From: Microbotryomycetes sp. JL201
Lineage: Eukaryota > Basidiomycota > Microbotryomycetes
Direction: 5' to 3'
Assembly: GCA_033819885.1 (NCBI GenBank)
Contig: JAQYUZ010000051.1
Span: 52,325 to 116,324 of the forward strand
Length of the DNA: 64,000 nt
Shown: one piece after another, positions 23,954-35,143 of the stretch
Layout: each line of letters opens with the position of its first letter
Numbering within the stretch: the stretch's first letter is position 1
Program-made: the position numbers and the translations under genes
Notes under the pieces: generated by a model
The model's input: the letters and a program-made list of their open reading frames with translations, nothing else
The model's database searches: none
Told to the model about the DNA's origin: nothing

Positions 23954-25132
23954 TCAGTCGAAAACAACGACTGACCTGAACCTTGCAGAGCCAGTCTTCA
24001 TCTTGTCAAACGCCTCTTGGATGTTGTCGAACGAGTACGTGTCTACGATGGGCTTGATGTTGTTCTCTAGTGCGAATTTGATGGCTTTTTCAGAGTCGAG
24101 CTGCAGCGTACGTACGTAGGTCAGACTGAACTGGTCGGCTCATCGGTGGCATTTGCTTACGCCCGTGCCGGATGGAGAGGCTTGTATCCTAAGTCGTTTC
24201 AAGACCATTGGCACTGCGGATTCTGCAGAGTACGTCACAATCCGGAGCAAGCTTGTGAAGCAGACTCACAGACTGGGATTTGTGGGTCTTCTTGCGGGAT
24301 CGCAATCAGAGCCAACACGCCATCCGGTCGCAAGCAATGCACCAACTCGGTGATTGACTTTGCGTTGGGTGCGAGTGCAATAGCAGCGGCTACTCCACCC
24401 CGGTTTTCGACTTCCTTGATCAGGTCTTGTTGCTCGCTGTCGATGAATTCTTTGGCGCCAAGGTCTAGTGCGAGTTGTCGTTTGGAGGTGCCGCGGGACG
24501 CGACAATGACGTGTAGGCCTAGCTTTGAGGCGAATTGGATGGCGAGGTGGCCGAGGGAACCAATGCCTTGGATCAGCAGGGAATCGCCTGGTTCGAGTCC
24601 AAGGTTTCGAATTCTGTGAACAATCAGATCAGTTACTGGAGTGAATATCATTCGTCTGAGCACCTCACCCATTGAAAACTGTCACACCGGGACACAACAA
24701 AGGTGCAATCTCTGCAGCCGACAACTTTGTCTGTTTTGGTAGCTTGGCCAAGCTTTCAGTGCGAAGTGTCGCGTACTCTCCGAAACAGCCATCTCGCGTC
24801 TGTCCATTGACGGCCTGGTGCTTGCACAGGATATGTTTGCCAGCTCGACAAAGTTCGCACGTTCCGCAATGGCCAGAGTGGTAACCGCCACCAACCCGAT
24901 CCCCAATACGAAACTCGTTGTCGTCGGCAGTTTGAACGACTGTACCTACAACCTCATGTCCTGGAACAAGTCCAGCGGGCGTCTCGGCGTCGGCGTCACA
25001 GATTGACACGGCTTCGACTTTGACGGTCACGTGACCTGTATTGGGCGGTGCCGGGAACGCTCGCTGTTCTAGGCGCAACTGCCCAGGCTTGGTCGACATG
25101 ACAGCAACTCGGTACATGGATGGAAAGTTCAT
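23954..25132 (-). CDS. Zinc alcohol dehydrogenase (ADH-a)
   Basis: Medium-chain NAD(P)-dependent alcohol dehydrogenase, GroES-like fold plus Rossmann fold. Start at the ATG at 25132 (MNFPSMYRVAV). The structural zinc site is complete (GHCGTCELCRAGKHILC), the catalytic side has PGHEVVG and LLCPGVTVFNG, and the cofactor loop reads GIGSLGHLAIQFA. Four exons: the first intron joins VFNG to IRNLGLEPGD, later ones give QIPV-LPMVLKRL and PSGTG-LDSEKAIKFA, ending RFRSVVVFD. The first zinc-ligand motif is ICDAD instead of the GVCHSD of the other three copies here, so the His next to the catalytic Cys is Asp. It is the most divergent of the four ADH genes and runs divergently from ADH-b. Substrate not predictable. 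Confidence 0.88.
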
Positions 25133-25968
25133 TTGCTTGGGACTTGGTGGAACGTGTAAGAAGGAGCGCGCGCCAAGAAACGTTCGGATCCGACTCCCGG
25201 AGACAAGTCCGGAAGCGCTGACGTGAACAGTGGCGATGACGCGCGCTCGTCTGTGACAACGTTTCTTGCAACCGAAAGCTTATATCCTCGTTTCCAAGAG
25301 AAATTTGAATTGCAAAAGGAAACAATTTATTTGCGCGCGCTCCTGTTGACCCAGGTGGACTGTAAAGGCATCTTTGCCCCACCAATTTTGCGCGGCCTGG
25401 TCATCAAAGTGGAAAGCTGTGGCATCTGCGCAGGTGCAAAATGCGGCCGTGCTGTACCACTCTTGAGGCGGGTCCGAAACTGGAGCTGCTGAATTCATCA
25501 AACCCCAAAGTGGCGCGACCTTGCGGTTAGCTGTGAGCTGTTTGAGCCAAAGTTGCCGTGCACGAATGTAAGCAGGTGCGAATGCTGGTTTGTAGGTTCT
25601 GGCGTGCGGTGTTGTCAGGAGCGCGAGAGGGAAAGCAAATATTGCCGGTTGGCAAAGCTCGGTGCTCAAGGTGATCTCGTGATGTGTATCGTGCAATCTG
25701 ATACTATTTCGGTGTCGGTCAAGCGCGCAACAACCCGTGCACGCCAAGGTCTAACGGCGAGATTACTGAGGCCGCGCCCCACAACGCGTGTCAAGCGGGC
25801 AATCACCGTCGACGTCTTTGAGCCGGACTGCGCAACAGCTTCTCAAGTCGTTGAGGTGAAGTGACGAGTGAACGAGTTGGTCGTGTTTTTTTTTTTTCTT
25901 GTTTGTGAAGAAAAGTTCCAAGTGGAGGCCGACCCAAGTTGGCTCTGTCTCCCTCTTGCATCGCGAAC
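25133..25968. other. Intergenic between divergent ADH-a and ADH-b
   Basis: 836 bp containing both promoters. A minus-strand open stretch (25280-25747) has no ATG at its head and no recognisable domain. An 11-nt T run sits about 70-80 bp upstream of the ADH-b ATG. Confidence 0.4.
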
Positions 25969-27328
25969 ATGCCCGCCCAATCAACCAAGTACCGTGCCGC
26001 CGTCGTCAAAGGCCAAAACGGCAAGTTTGAGGTTGTCGAGCGCGAGTTCAACCCGGATCAACTCGAGCCAGGCCATGTTGCAATCAAGACGCTCGCGTGC
26101 GGTGTCTGCCACTCGTGAGTCCCTTTCGAGCATGAGACTACAGGATGTTTGAATGTTGCTCCTCTTTCCACGGAATGCCTCCGCGACACCGTCGCCTTGT
26201 TGTGATACACATCAGGCGCGGCGACGTCATCGATCTGCGATCGTCTCGGCCGTCATGCCGAACCTGAGCCTATCAAAAGAAAAGATTCGGGAACTCACGC
26301 CCTTCACCATCTCTGTGACAGTGATTCGTTTACTGGTGATGGCCAGATCCCCGGCCACGAGGTCGTCGGCGACATTATTGCAATTCATCCAAGCGACGAA
26401 GGCAAGGGCTTTAAAGTAGGCGATCGCGTCGGCGGCGGATGGCACGGAGCTCACTGCTTCAACTGCGAGTAAGTCATCACTAATGCCGTGTCATTACTGT
26501 CATTATCACGCGGCGACCATACGCTGATTGTCGTGGGCCATCGCAGCCGCTGCCGTTCTGGAGACTTTGGCACGTGCAGGGTAAGCGCGAACTGGTCACT
26601 GCTTCTTTCGACGGAGACTAAGCGATAACTTACAGGAGGAGCTTGTCAATGGCTTCACGCGCCCAGGCGGTTACACTGAAATCGCCGACTTGAAGATTGA
26701 GGCTCTTGTGCGCATTCCAAAGGACATTGATCCGGCCGAGGCCGGTCCGCTGCTTTGTGCCGGCGTGACTGTGTTCAACAGTATGCGCAACGTGTCACAC
26801 CTCAAGCCAGGAGAGGTTGTCCTCGTTCAAGGTCTTGGTGGCCTGGCCCACTTGGCCGTCCAGTTTGCCAAAAAGTCTGGGTACTATACCGTCGTATCGT
26901 CCCGTGGCACGAGCAAGAAGGATCTTGCTATGGAGCTGGGCGCCGATTTGTACATCGACAGTCAAGCCCAAGATCTCGCCAAGGAGCTTGAAAAGCTTGG
27001 TGGCGCCAAAGTGGCCGTCGCCACAGCTCCTTCGGCCGATGCCATCTCGTCACTGGTTCCGTCATTGGGCGTCGATGGCACATTGTTGCTCTTGGCCGTG
27101 CCCGACAAGGACGTTGCGATCCCTGCCATGCCGATGGTTCAAAAGCGGTTGCAAGTGCAAGGTTGGCCTTCTGGCACGGCCAAGCACTCTGAAGAGACGG
27201 TCAAGTTTGCTCAACAGACGGGCGTCAAGGTTTACATTGAAAAGTACAAGCTCGACCAGGTTCAAGAGGCGTTTGACAGCATGATGAACAACAAGGCCAG
27301 GTTCCGCTCAGTCATTGTTTTTGAATAA
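25969..27328 (+). CDS. Zinc alcohol dehydrogenase (ADH-b)
   Basis: Medium-chain alcohol dehydrogenase of about 345 residues. Starts MPAQSTKYRAAVVKG. Zinc-site residues are present: GVCHSD, IPGHEVVG, and the structural cluster HCFNCERCRSGDFGTC put together across an intron. The Rossmann loop is GLGGLAHLAVQFAKKSGYY, and the protein ends ARFRSVIVFE. The first intron is unusually long for this region (about 200 nt), splitting CHS from DSFTGDG. Two more short introns break the structural zinc loop, and the rest (from EELVNGF) is one long exon of about 690 nt. It lacks the C-terminal introns seen in ADH-a, -c and -d. Likely cytosolic; substrate unknown. Confidence 0.92.
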
Positions 27329-27778
27329 GATCGGGGGACAAATTATGAGCGCAGGCAGTCACAAATACACTCAAGGCTCTTGGCTAGTCTGTAGCGTGCA
27401 GAAGTGTCATCAATGAGCAGTAGTCAAGTTGGATCTAGAGAGAAATGTCCCTTTCGAGATTCAATGTCGCCGAGTTTGACAGAAACCAGTCGCGTGGTGC
27501 GGCGACGTAGAATTATATGGCGCCCAGTCTCGGGGCCACATTCCTGGCGCCCAGAAGTGGCAAATGGTCATTGAGTCTTGTGGGCGCGAGCACGGGCAAA
27601 CGCACAAAGGTGGATCGTGTGGCGGGATGCGCTCGGGCCTCGCTTTTCTCATCCACGCCACTGCGACCTCTTGGTGAGCTCTTCTCAGACAATTCGCGCA
27701 CGAACCGCCGTCGGCTCTTTGTTCAAGTGGGCAACACGCTCTTGGCTATACCGTTGAGGGACGCGCAACAAAGGAACA
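27329..27778. other. Intergenic between ADH-b and APC8
   Basis: 450 bp holding the ADH-b 3' end and the APC8 promoter. Open frames that run into the APC8 start on either strand show no recognisable product. Confidence 0.35.
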
Positions 27779-30242
27779 ATGTCGGCCGTCAACCTCGACA
27801 CGCACACGTACACGCTCTCGACAGAGCTCGGAGCGCTGTCGTTCGAGTTGGATGTTGTCCGACAGGAGCTGAGGGACGCCGTGCGCGACTGCATGGATCG
27901 TGGATTGAATGCGAGCGCGCGATGGTGCGCCGAATTGCAGGTCGCGCTCGTCAGGCACAACCCTGCAGTGGAAGAACCAAGCACTCGACGGACGACAACG
28001 TTCAAGACATCGACGCCAGTCAGGCACAGCTCCGGCCACGCACATCCAGAGACGGCGGGCACAACGGCGCCATCAGGACGACAATCACTCTTGCCAGGCT
28101 TGCCCCCAATGAGCTCGGCGTCACACGCTCACGGCAGAGAGTCACTGGGCTCAATCCTTGAAATCGGCTCGTCCCCCGCAGGACACCCGTCCGTTATCGA
28201 AGAACAAGACAGCCTGATGGACCACGACTGGCACAACTCTGCCTCCGCCACCGACAACCCGGCAGCCACGTCAACGCCGTCTGCACCAGACAAAGCTCGC
28301 CAGTACAAACACGTTGACAGAGACGAAGAAGCCGAATATTTGCTCGCTCTGTCCTACTTGCGCATGCACGAGCACTTGCGGTGTGGACATGCCCTTCGCA
28401 ACTGCGTAGGGCCAAGGGCGCGTTTTCTGAGGTGTTATTCGCGCTACTTGGTCAGTTAGCGGAATACTTCGGCAACATGATTAGTACTGCCGCTCTGACG
28501 GAGGTTCTTGCTCTCCACATGCTCTAGGCGGGAGAGAAACGATCTCAAGAAGACGACGGCCAACTGCTCGGCGCAACGGACAAGAACAACCCGAATCCGT
28601 ACGCGCTCGAAGTGCTCGAAGATATGTACACTTGGCAGGAATGGGACTGGTACGAAGACGGCTGGTGGCTGTACCTGTGAGTATAATGCGAGCTTCGCAC
28701 ACGGCTAGCTGACCTACCTGTTTGCCTGAACCAAGCAAATCACTTTTGCTACTGTCACTGCCGAGCAATTCGCCTCCGCCTAGCTTTATGCTTGTACAAG
28801 ACGCAGATGTCAGGCTGACAGCCATGGATGCGCTGATCAAGTCGGTCACGCTCGAACCATGGAATTGGAGCGCGTGGCTCAAACTCGCGTCATGCATCGA
28901 CGGTCCCGACGAGGTCAGTAACAACTGATACCTCTAGCAGAGATGACATTGACCTGAACTGTCACGAGCAGCTCGAGACTGTCATCCAACATTTGCCCGA
29001 TACGATTCCGTTCAGGTTCTTTTTCGTTCACGCAACGCTAGAGATTCATGCCGCCGGTGACAATCTACACGACGTTGTGAATGAGCTCGGGCGCGTGTTC
29101 CATGACTGCTCTATGTTGAATGGCATGAGAGCTCTGATTCATTACCACGTCAGAGGTGCGTTGATTCCGTCTACCGATCAAAGCTCTCGAGCGCACACCC
29201 CCGAAAAGTAGCTGACCTGGTCTTTTCGAACAACACAGAGTTTGACGAAGCTACAGAGTACTTTGAACTATTACAAAAGACCGATCCGTACAGGATTGAA
29301 GAGATCGACGTTTATTCAAACATTCTGTACGTGTCGGAAAAGAGGGCAGAGTTGGCAGCGTTGGCGCAAGAGTATGTCAAGGTGGACAGGTCCAGGCCAG
29401 AAGTGTGTTGTTTGATCGGTGAGCGTGTCTGCATCTTGCATGACGGGCGACTGTTGGGTTGACAAGCGACATGCGGAAAACACAGGCAACTATTACTCTC
29501 TGCGACGAGAACACGAGAAAGCGATCGTCTATTTCCGACGAGCACTAAAGTTGGACAGGTCATACTTGTCTGCATGGACGTTGATGGGACACGAGTACGT
29601 CGAAATCAAAAACACAAACGCCGCCATTGCTAGTTACCGTCGAGCGGTCGATGTCAACCGTAAAGATTATCGCGCTTGGTACGGACTTGGTCAAACTTAT
29701 GAACTGTTGGGCGAACCGTTTTTCGCTTTGACGTATTACCAACAAGCGACAAGTTTGAGACCGTTCGACACACGAATGTGGACCGCCTTGGCGATTTGTT
29801 ATGAAAAGCTGAAACGGATACCGGACGCCATTAAAGCTTACCAACGTGCTTTGGTGTCTAGTGACGTTGGAGAAAGTGATACAGCTTTGAGGATCGGCAG
29901 ATTGTACAGTTTGATTGGCGAATCTGAAAAAGCGGCTCAGTACCACAAGCGGGCTTTGTACGAAGGCTTGAAAACGGATGCGACGAGGCAAGAATTGAGC
30001 AAGATTTGGATTTGGTTGGCCAGGCACGAATGTGAAAAGGAAAAGAGGGGAGAACCGGATGCTAATCTAAGGTTGGCTGAAGAGTATCTGAACGAAGCAA
30101 AGACTGTTCACGAAGACAAAGAGGTACGAACGGTTTCGTTCCGCCGAGGCGCAACTTTATCAAACTCATGGTGTTGTTTCGCTCGCAGGAAGCAGAAGGT
30201 TTGCTCAAAACGTTGAGTTTGCTCATGCTCAATCGCGAATGA
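27779..30242 (+). CDS. CDC23: Anaphase-promoting complex subunit 8 (Cdc23), TPR protein
   Basis: Structural TPR subunit of the APC/C ubiquitin ligase that drives exit from mitosis. The ATG at 27779 starts an N-terminal helical region, followed by a disordered Ser/Pro insert of about 100 residues, then the family motif [19 protein letters not shown]...[12 protein letters not shown]. Further blocks are [33 protein letters not shown] and [14 protein letters not shown]. The C-terminal TPR array starts at [19 protein letters not shown] and contains [34 protein letters not shown] and [15 protein letters not shown]. The last intron (about 30124-30188) joins HEDK to [17 protein letters not shown] and a stop at 30240-30242. 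At least six introns, clustered in the N-terminal half; the TPR core is one exon of about 640 nt. Ends 115 bp from the convergent PRE7 gene. Confidence 0.93.
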
Positions 30243-30357
30243 TTTCCGTATTGCCATACAAGATGTCGCTTGTTAGACGTGGTTTTGGAGATGTTGATAC
30301 AAATTGCACTGCAAGCTCTTGCCATGAAAGGCGGTCGGTCACGTCTAAAAGCCTGTG

Positions 30358-31701
30358 CTAGTCCCTCTTCAAAGCTGAGTCAAAACCGGGACCCAAGGTC
30401 AGCCAGATGCGCGACCTACAAGCTTCACACTAGGAGAACTAGTTTAAACTCACGCAAAAACGTCTCTTCGATCGGTTGGCCTCTCCTCAATGCGATCACA
30501 ATCAGACCGTCACCGACTTCGATTTGACGTTCAGTCGCGCCTGTGAATGCATCGACGACCAAACTCCGAACCTTGTCGTACGACAAGACTGGTCGAACTG
30601 CCGTCTGTTCTGAGTCTGTCGCTGCCGGATCGGGTTGCTGGTTTTTGCCGTAGACCTGTTTTTGTTGGTAGCGAAATCGAGATGATTAGCAGCCTGTCGA
30701 GAGCTAGCTCAAAGCAAAGACGCGAGGCTGACCATGTTGTCGAGGAAAGGTTGCACGAGACTAGAAGCTGCACCTGCTGCCCTGCAACTCTCACGCTCGT
30801 AGCTGCCGACTGGATCGAACGAGTAGACACCGCCTGTTCCGTCGGGCATGATGCCGCCCACTTGTCGAGATTTGTTCGGATCGGATCAGCTTTCAAAGTT
30901 TCGTTGCAGCATTGCGTCAGGTCAGGTCACTTACGAATGACGTTTGTGTAGTAAGGAAAGAAGCGTTTGCCGTAGAGCATTGTTTGTACTAGTCGGGCAA
31001 TGGAAGGCAGGGACAGCTGTTCCCCGTGTTCGTGATAGTACCACTGTTGCAGGACATCCGAGTATGCGTCAGCACGCGTTCGTCCTCGCTGTCGTCGTCA
31101 GCGCCGCGTGCGGGCCATCGGCAAACACGGGCGTCCCGCAACTGACGACCATCTGACCGGCGCCGTCGACTGACTGACCTCTAATCTCTGCTTCAACCTC
31201 TTTTGCAAAGCGGTGCCGTCTGCTTGAAAGCCCACGACGGCCATGACGACATTGTCCGTCAGTTGAAACACCTTGCGTGCCGTGCGAGTTTGGATAGAGT
31301 AGCCTTCAGATTGGCGAGTGTCTGCTGCGATCAGGCAAAAGTCCGAGGACGAGATGGCGAGGATCGTGCCTGTATCGATGTGCGTCGAGGGCGGGGCGGG
31401 GCGCGAGGCGGAACGGCGGCGGTCGTCAGTAGCAGTCGCACAGCTCATTGGCCACGTCAAAACGCAATCGAGGCTCACCTCCATTGTCCTGGCAGCGTCC
31501 GAGTCAAGCGCAAGCAGTGTCAGCAAAAGGACTGGTTGCAAGGCGAGCTATGTGGACGAGGCGACGCGCAATCGGCCCCGTTCATGTCCCCGATGACGCG
31601 GCGACAGCACCCAGAACACTCACAGAGTATGGGTTGAATGATCGTTGTTGGGGCCCGGATGCGGCACTCGCGGCAGACACGCCTTGGACGAGCGCGGCCA
31701 T
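30358..31701 (-). CDS. PRE7: Proteasome 20S subunit beta-6 (Pre7)
   Basis: Non-catalytic beta subunit of the 20S proteasome core. Start at the ATG at 31701 (MAALVQGVSAASAASG...FNPYS). Diagnostic blocks are NGGTILAISSSDF, DTRQSEGYSI, GFQADG, KRLKQRLEWYYHEHG, YGKRFFPYYTNV, GGVYSFDPVGSYERE, FLDNMVYG and ATERQIEVGDGL. Six exons. The second is only 10 nt (31479-31488) and supplies DNG plus the first base of the next Gly codon. The last intron (about 30446-30376) leaves a tiny final exon giving ETFLPLKRD and a stop at 30358; without it the protein would end in a tail unlike the family. The junction LGGIMPDGTGG also fits the family. Confidence is high because every splice restores a conserved block. 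Confidence 0.95.
31479..31488 (-). other. PRE7: 10-nt microexon of PRE7
   Basis: The minus-strand bases GACAATGGAG are flanked by AG upstream and GTGAGC downstream. They are needed to join FNPYS to GTILAIS, giving the conserved NGGT of beta-6 subunits. No other combination of splice sites in the roughly 220 nt between those exons restores this motif. Confidence 0.85.
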
Positions 31702-31749
31702 GACGGTCAAGCACGAACGACGAGACAACCGCGCCCGCACGATCGCCGG

Positions 31750-31765
31750 CACACACACACACACA
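31750..31765. repeat. Short (CA)n microsatellite
   Basis: A CA dinucleotide run of eight units about 50 bp upstream of the PRE7 ATG, in its probable 5' leader or promoter. Confidence 0.8.
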
Positions 31766-31973
31766 TTCGGGCAATCATCTTGTAAATCGATGCAAGCAGA
31801 ACGACAGGAAATGAGCAATAGCATACTACCGAGTGCAACAGCCTAGCGAAGCACACGAAATTATAACGACAAGGAAACAGCTGCGGCAAACGAAAAAAAG
31901 CGAAGATGGAACGGAAAATGCTACAGTACTGATCCAGGGAGAACGAGACGACGAAAAGCCGTGAACGTGCCGG

Positions 31974-34900
31974 TCAAGCCAGATGATCTGTCGATACCGC
32001 CTCGGAAGCCGGGTGGGACGGAGACGCTGTCCGGGGTGGCGCTGCTGGACGCGTCGCAGCTGAGGGTACTTGGTCGCGTGTCATGTTGCTTGCTTGAGCA
32101 GACGACGAGCTCGAAGGTCGATTGCCCTCCATGCTGTGACTTCTGCGCAGTGGCGCGCCTCCATTCGCGACAGCGTCGTAAGCCCAAGTTGAAACGCCGG
32201 CTCCGGCAGACCCTCCGTCTGGCGCAGCTTCATACTCCGCAGAGTACGAGTTGTAAGGCTCAGAACCAGGCGCAGTTTGCCTCGACTGAGCAGGTTGCAC
32301 CGTCGGTCCTTCTGACCAAGAACGTTGGAACGCATGCTCGCCACTGGCGTCGGTGGCGACGGCAGTGGCAGCACGAGCATCTCGGCCGTACATGACATCA
32401 TCATCGTACGTCGTCACGTCAGGAGGAGCAGACACTGAGCCTTGTTGACCTTGCACGGCCGCGCCAGAACGACCATCATCACCTCGTAACGGCACAGAGG
32501 CTGATTCTGCCACGTTGGATTCCCCAAACCGTGACGTGTCTAACATCGAGTTGAAATCGAAAGAGCCAGGTCGAGAGTGGCCGCTGCGGTGGGTAGAAAT
32601 GGCTTGCTGGTGAGGCACAGCTCCCTGGGGTGGCTCTAGAGACGTCCCATGACCGTACGGTCGACCATACCCGCCAACACGGCCGGTGAAAGACGAGTGC
32701 GGGCCTTGTATGACGTGCGGCGAAGTCGGTTGTGAGCGAGAGCCGACAATCGGAGAAGCTGGAGGAGGCATAATATGTGTCGGCCTCATGCCGCCGTGCG
32801 AACGAGTGGGCGAAAATTCATCATGGGCGACAGTCGGCGAGTTGCGCAAAGAGCCGCCAATGCGAGCAGGAACGGCGGGTGAAGGAGGCGCGACGGAAAA
32901 TCCACCCGATCCAGGTACGGAGCTAGCACGCTGCGACTCCTCTTCAAACTTTGGAGCAGACGCGACGTCTCCACTATCTTGGCCACTTGCGGGGCCGAGA
33001 TAAGTTGCCGACTGAGGCATGCATTTCGCCCATCAGCGTCTGAATGGTCAACAGAGCAAAAGGTCACAACTCACGTATTTGCCGATAATCTTCTCCAAAG
33101 CGCTCGACAGGACCTTCCATTGAAACACTTTGACATCCTTCTCAATGTTGCGCGGCTTGGGGTTCGGGAAACCCATAATCAATTTGAAGAATGGCTCGCT
33201 GTCGGCCTTTGTTTTTGACACCGTCATCGGTTTGAAACCCTCCAAATTACGTCTGATCCTGTTTTTCTCTTCGACTGAGAACCTTACACCAACCAGAGCC
33301 TCCAAGAGGTAGATTGTATCGACGGACGTGACAAAACATTCGTTCCACTCGTCGCGAAAGATGCAAGACACGACGATCGTATTCGGCACATACTCTTCTT
33401 GCGCAATAGGTCTGAAGCTGGCATTGATGACGTTGCCTTCCTGCTGCCTCCAGAACTGAATCAAACGCCGTCGATTTGTCCACTCTTCGTTGGACCAGCC
33501 CATCGCCATCTGGTTCAAGTCGCCGTGCAGCTTCAGAACGGCCTTACTCGAGTACGTCGACAGCTTTTGTCCGTCTGTCGTCTCTGACAAGGCCGGCAAT
33601 ATTTGACTCGTGCGCAACAACTCTGGCTGAGGAATGCCGCTGCTGTTCGCACCAGGATCTGGACTTGCCGTTTGTCGGGGGTCCGGAATATCGTCTGCGC
33701 CAGATCTTCGACCGCGTGACACGCCGGGAGAATACGTGTGATGAGGTGGCGGCGAGAGCATATCGCCCGCTCTTCCCCGCGGACGCGGAGACGGTGTAGG
33801 CTGAATCGGGCCTGAGTTTGCCGAAGATTGATCAACAACGACCCCGCAAACTGTATCAGTCGAGGTCTGAAAGCTTACTTCTCAGGGCAGGGCTGGCGCG
33901 CCCGCTTGTCAATTCCTCGCCTGGCCGCTTGCGATACCTTGACGGCGTAGAAGCTGAAATCAAACGCAAGTTAACGCCAATACCAAGTCGCGCAAACGGC
34001 TTTAGTGAAAGACTCACGGTACATGCGTACAGGGACAGGGTCCCATTCACCAACGATGCATTCCTCAACGATCTCTTGATGCTCATCAATCACGCGAACG
34101 AGAACCATGACGCGCTCGTCAAGCGGGCCCATCGTATGTCGGCCAGGCACGAAAGTCGTGAGCACAACAAAAGCATCCTCCTCGTTCGGTCCGGCAGTCA
34201 TGCTTTGCCCGACTCCGTTGCCATCAATCGCTTGGGCGCGTGTAAACTTTGTCGGTGCGGGCGCTTGCCCAAAAACGACGACGAACCGCCGAGTAATGCG
34301 CATTCTCGGGGCGTCCATAGCCGGTGAGCCTGGTCCAAACGACGGCAAGGAATAGTGCGTGGCGGGAGCCCCGTTGATGGCGAGCGCGTCAAGTATGATG
34401 GTCACCTGAGTGCCTTCTTCGCCGTGCTGTGGCGTCCATTGTATAACTTTGAGGCTCGAGCCGTACGGCTGCTGCAGGCGCGACATGTCCATATGATGAT
34501 GTGCAATCGGTTCTGGGGTTGTCGAACTGTGGTGGATGACGGGTGTGCTGGCATGGTGATGCGGGTGCGTCGTGTACGAATGGCCGGCGCCACTGTGCCC
34601 GGGTTCAATGCTCATGTGACGTGAGCCGGGTGGCATCATGCGGTCCTGTCCTGGCAGCATTGCCGTCGTATAGTACCCTGCCCCCGGCGGTCCGGGTACG
34701 GATCCTCGCGAAGTTGGCCTGTGGCCGAGCATAGGCGACATGTAGTGTCCGCCGTCGGGATGAGAAACCGGCATGCCGTAGCCATCGGGCTCGCCGTACA
34801 TTGTTGATTCAAGTCCGGGCCCAGCTGGGTAGGCGCGCGGCGGCATGTGTTGGCGGGCGTAGGAGTGGTGCGGTCCGCCGACGAGTGGCGAGGAATGGTG

Positions 34901-35143
34901 GGACCGAGACGGCCCCATGTGAGGTTGTCCACCGTATGGGTCCATGTGTGACTTTTGCGCGAAACTCGGTGAGCCATCTAGACGTGAGCGCACAGCAAAA
35001 TTGTCAGTGAGCGTCCGGGGAAACGGTCCAAGCCACTGCACCACCGAGCCCACGAGACTGAGCTCGAGCGCATCGGGACGCTCAGCAGTAACCGCGAATA
35101 CGGATCGCTCAGACGCACCCATGTGGTAATCCCCTTGAGACAT
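31974..35143 (-). CDS. medA: MedA/Medusa-type developmental regulator (DUF7082)
   Basis: Nuclear regulator of sporulation and mating in fungi (medA of Aspergillus, acon-3 of Neurospora, a Ustilago orthologue). The long His/Pro/Ser-rich N-terminus is followed by a first conserved block (LKVIQWTPQHGEEGTQVTI...FVVVFGQAPAP...LTTFVPGRH), another disordered linker, and the hallmark C-terminal domain: WSNEEWTNRRRLIQFWRQQ, CFVTSVDTIYLLEALVGVRF, EEKNRIRRNLEGFKPMTVSK, FFKLIMGFPNPKPRNIEKD, ALEKIIGKYS. A disordered tail of about 345 residues completes it. Three introns seen (near 34005, 33850 and 33040). The start is taken at the ATG at 35143; another Met at 34945 (MDPYGG) is possible, with a splice-acceptor-like CTGAC...TCTAG just before it. 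No DNA-binding motif of a known class is visible. Confidence 0.88.

Noticed and set aside
25280-25747. Minus-strand open frame between ADH-a and ADH-b
   Set aside because: No ATG at its head and no recognised motif; consistent with chance in promoter DNA.
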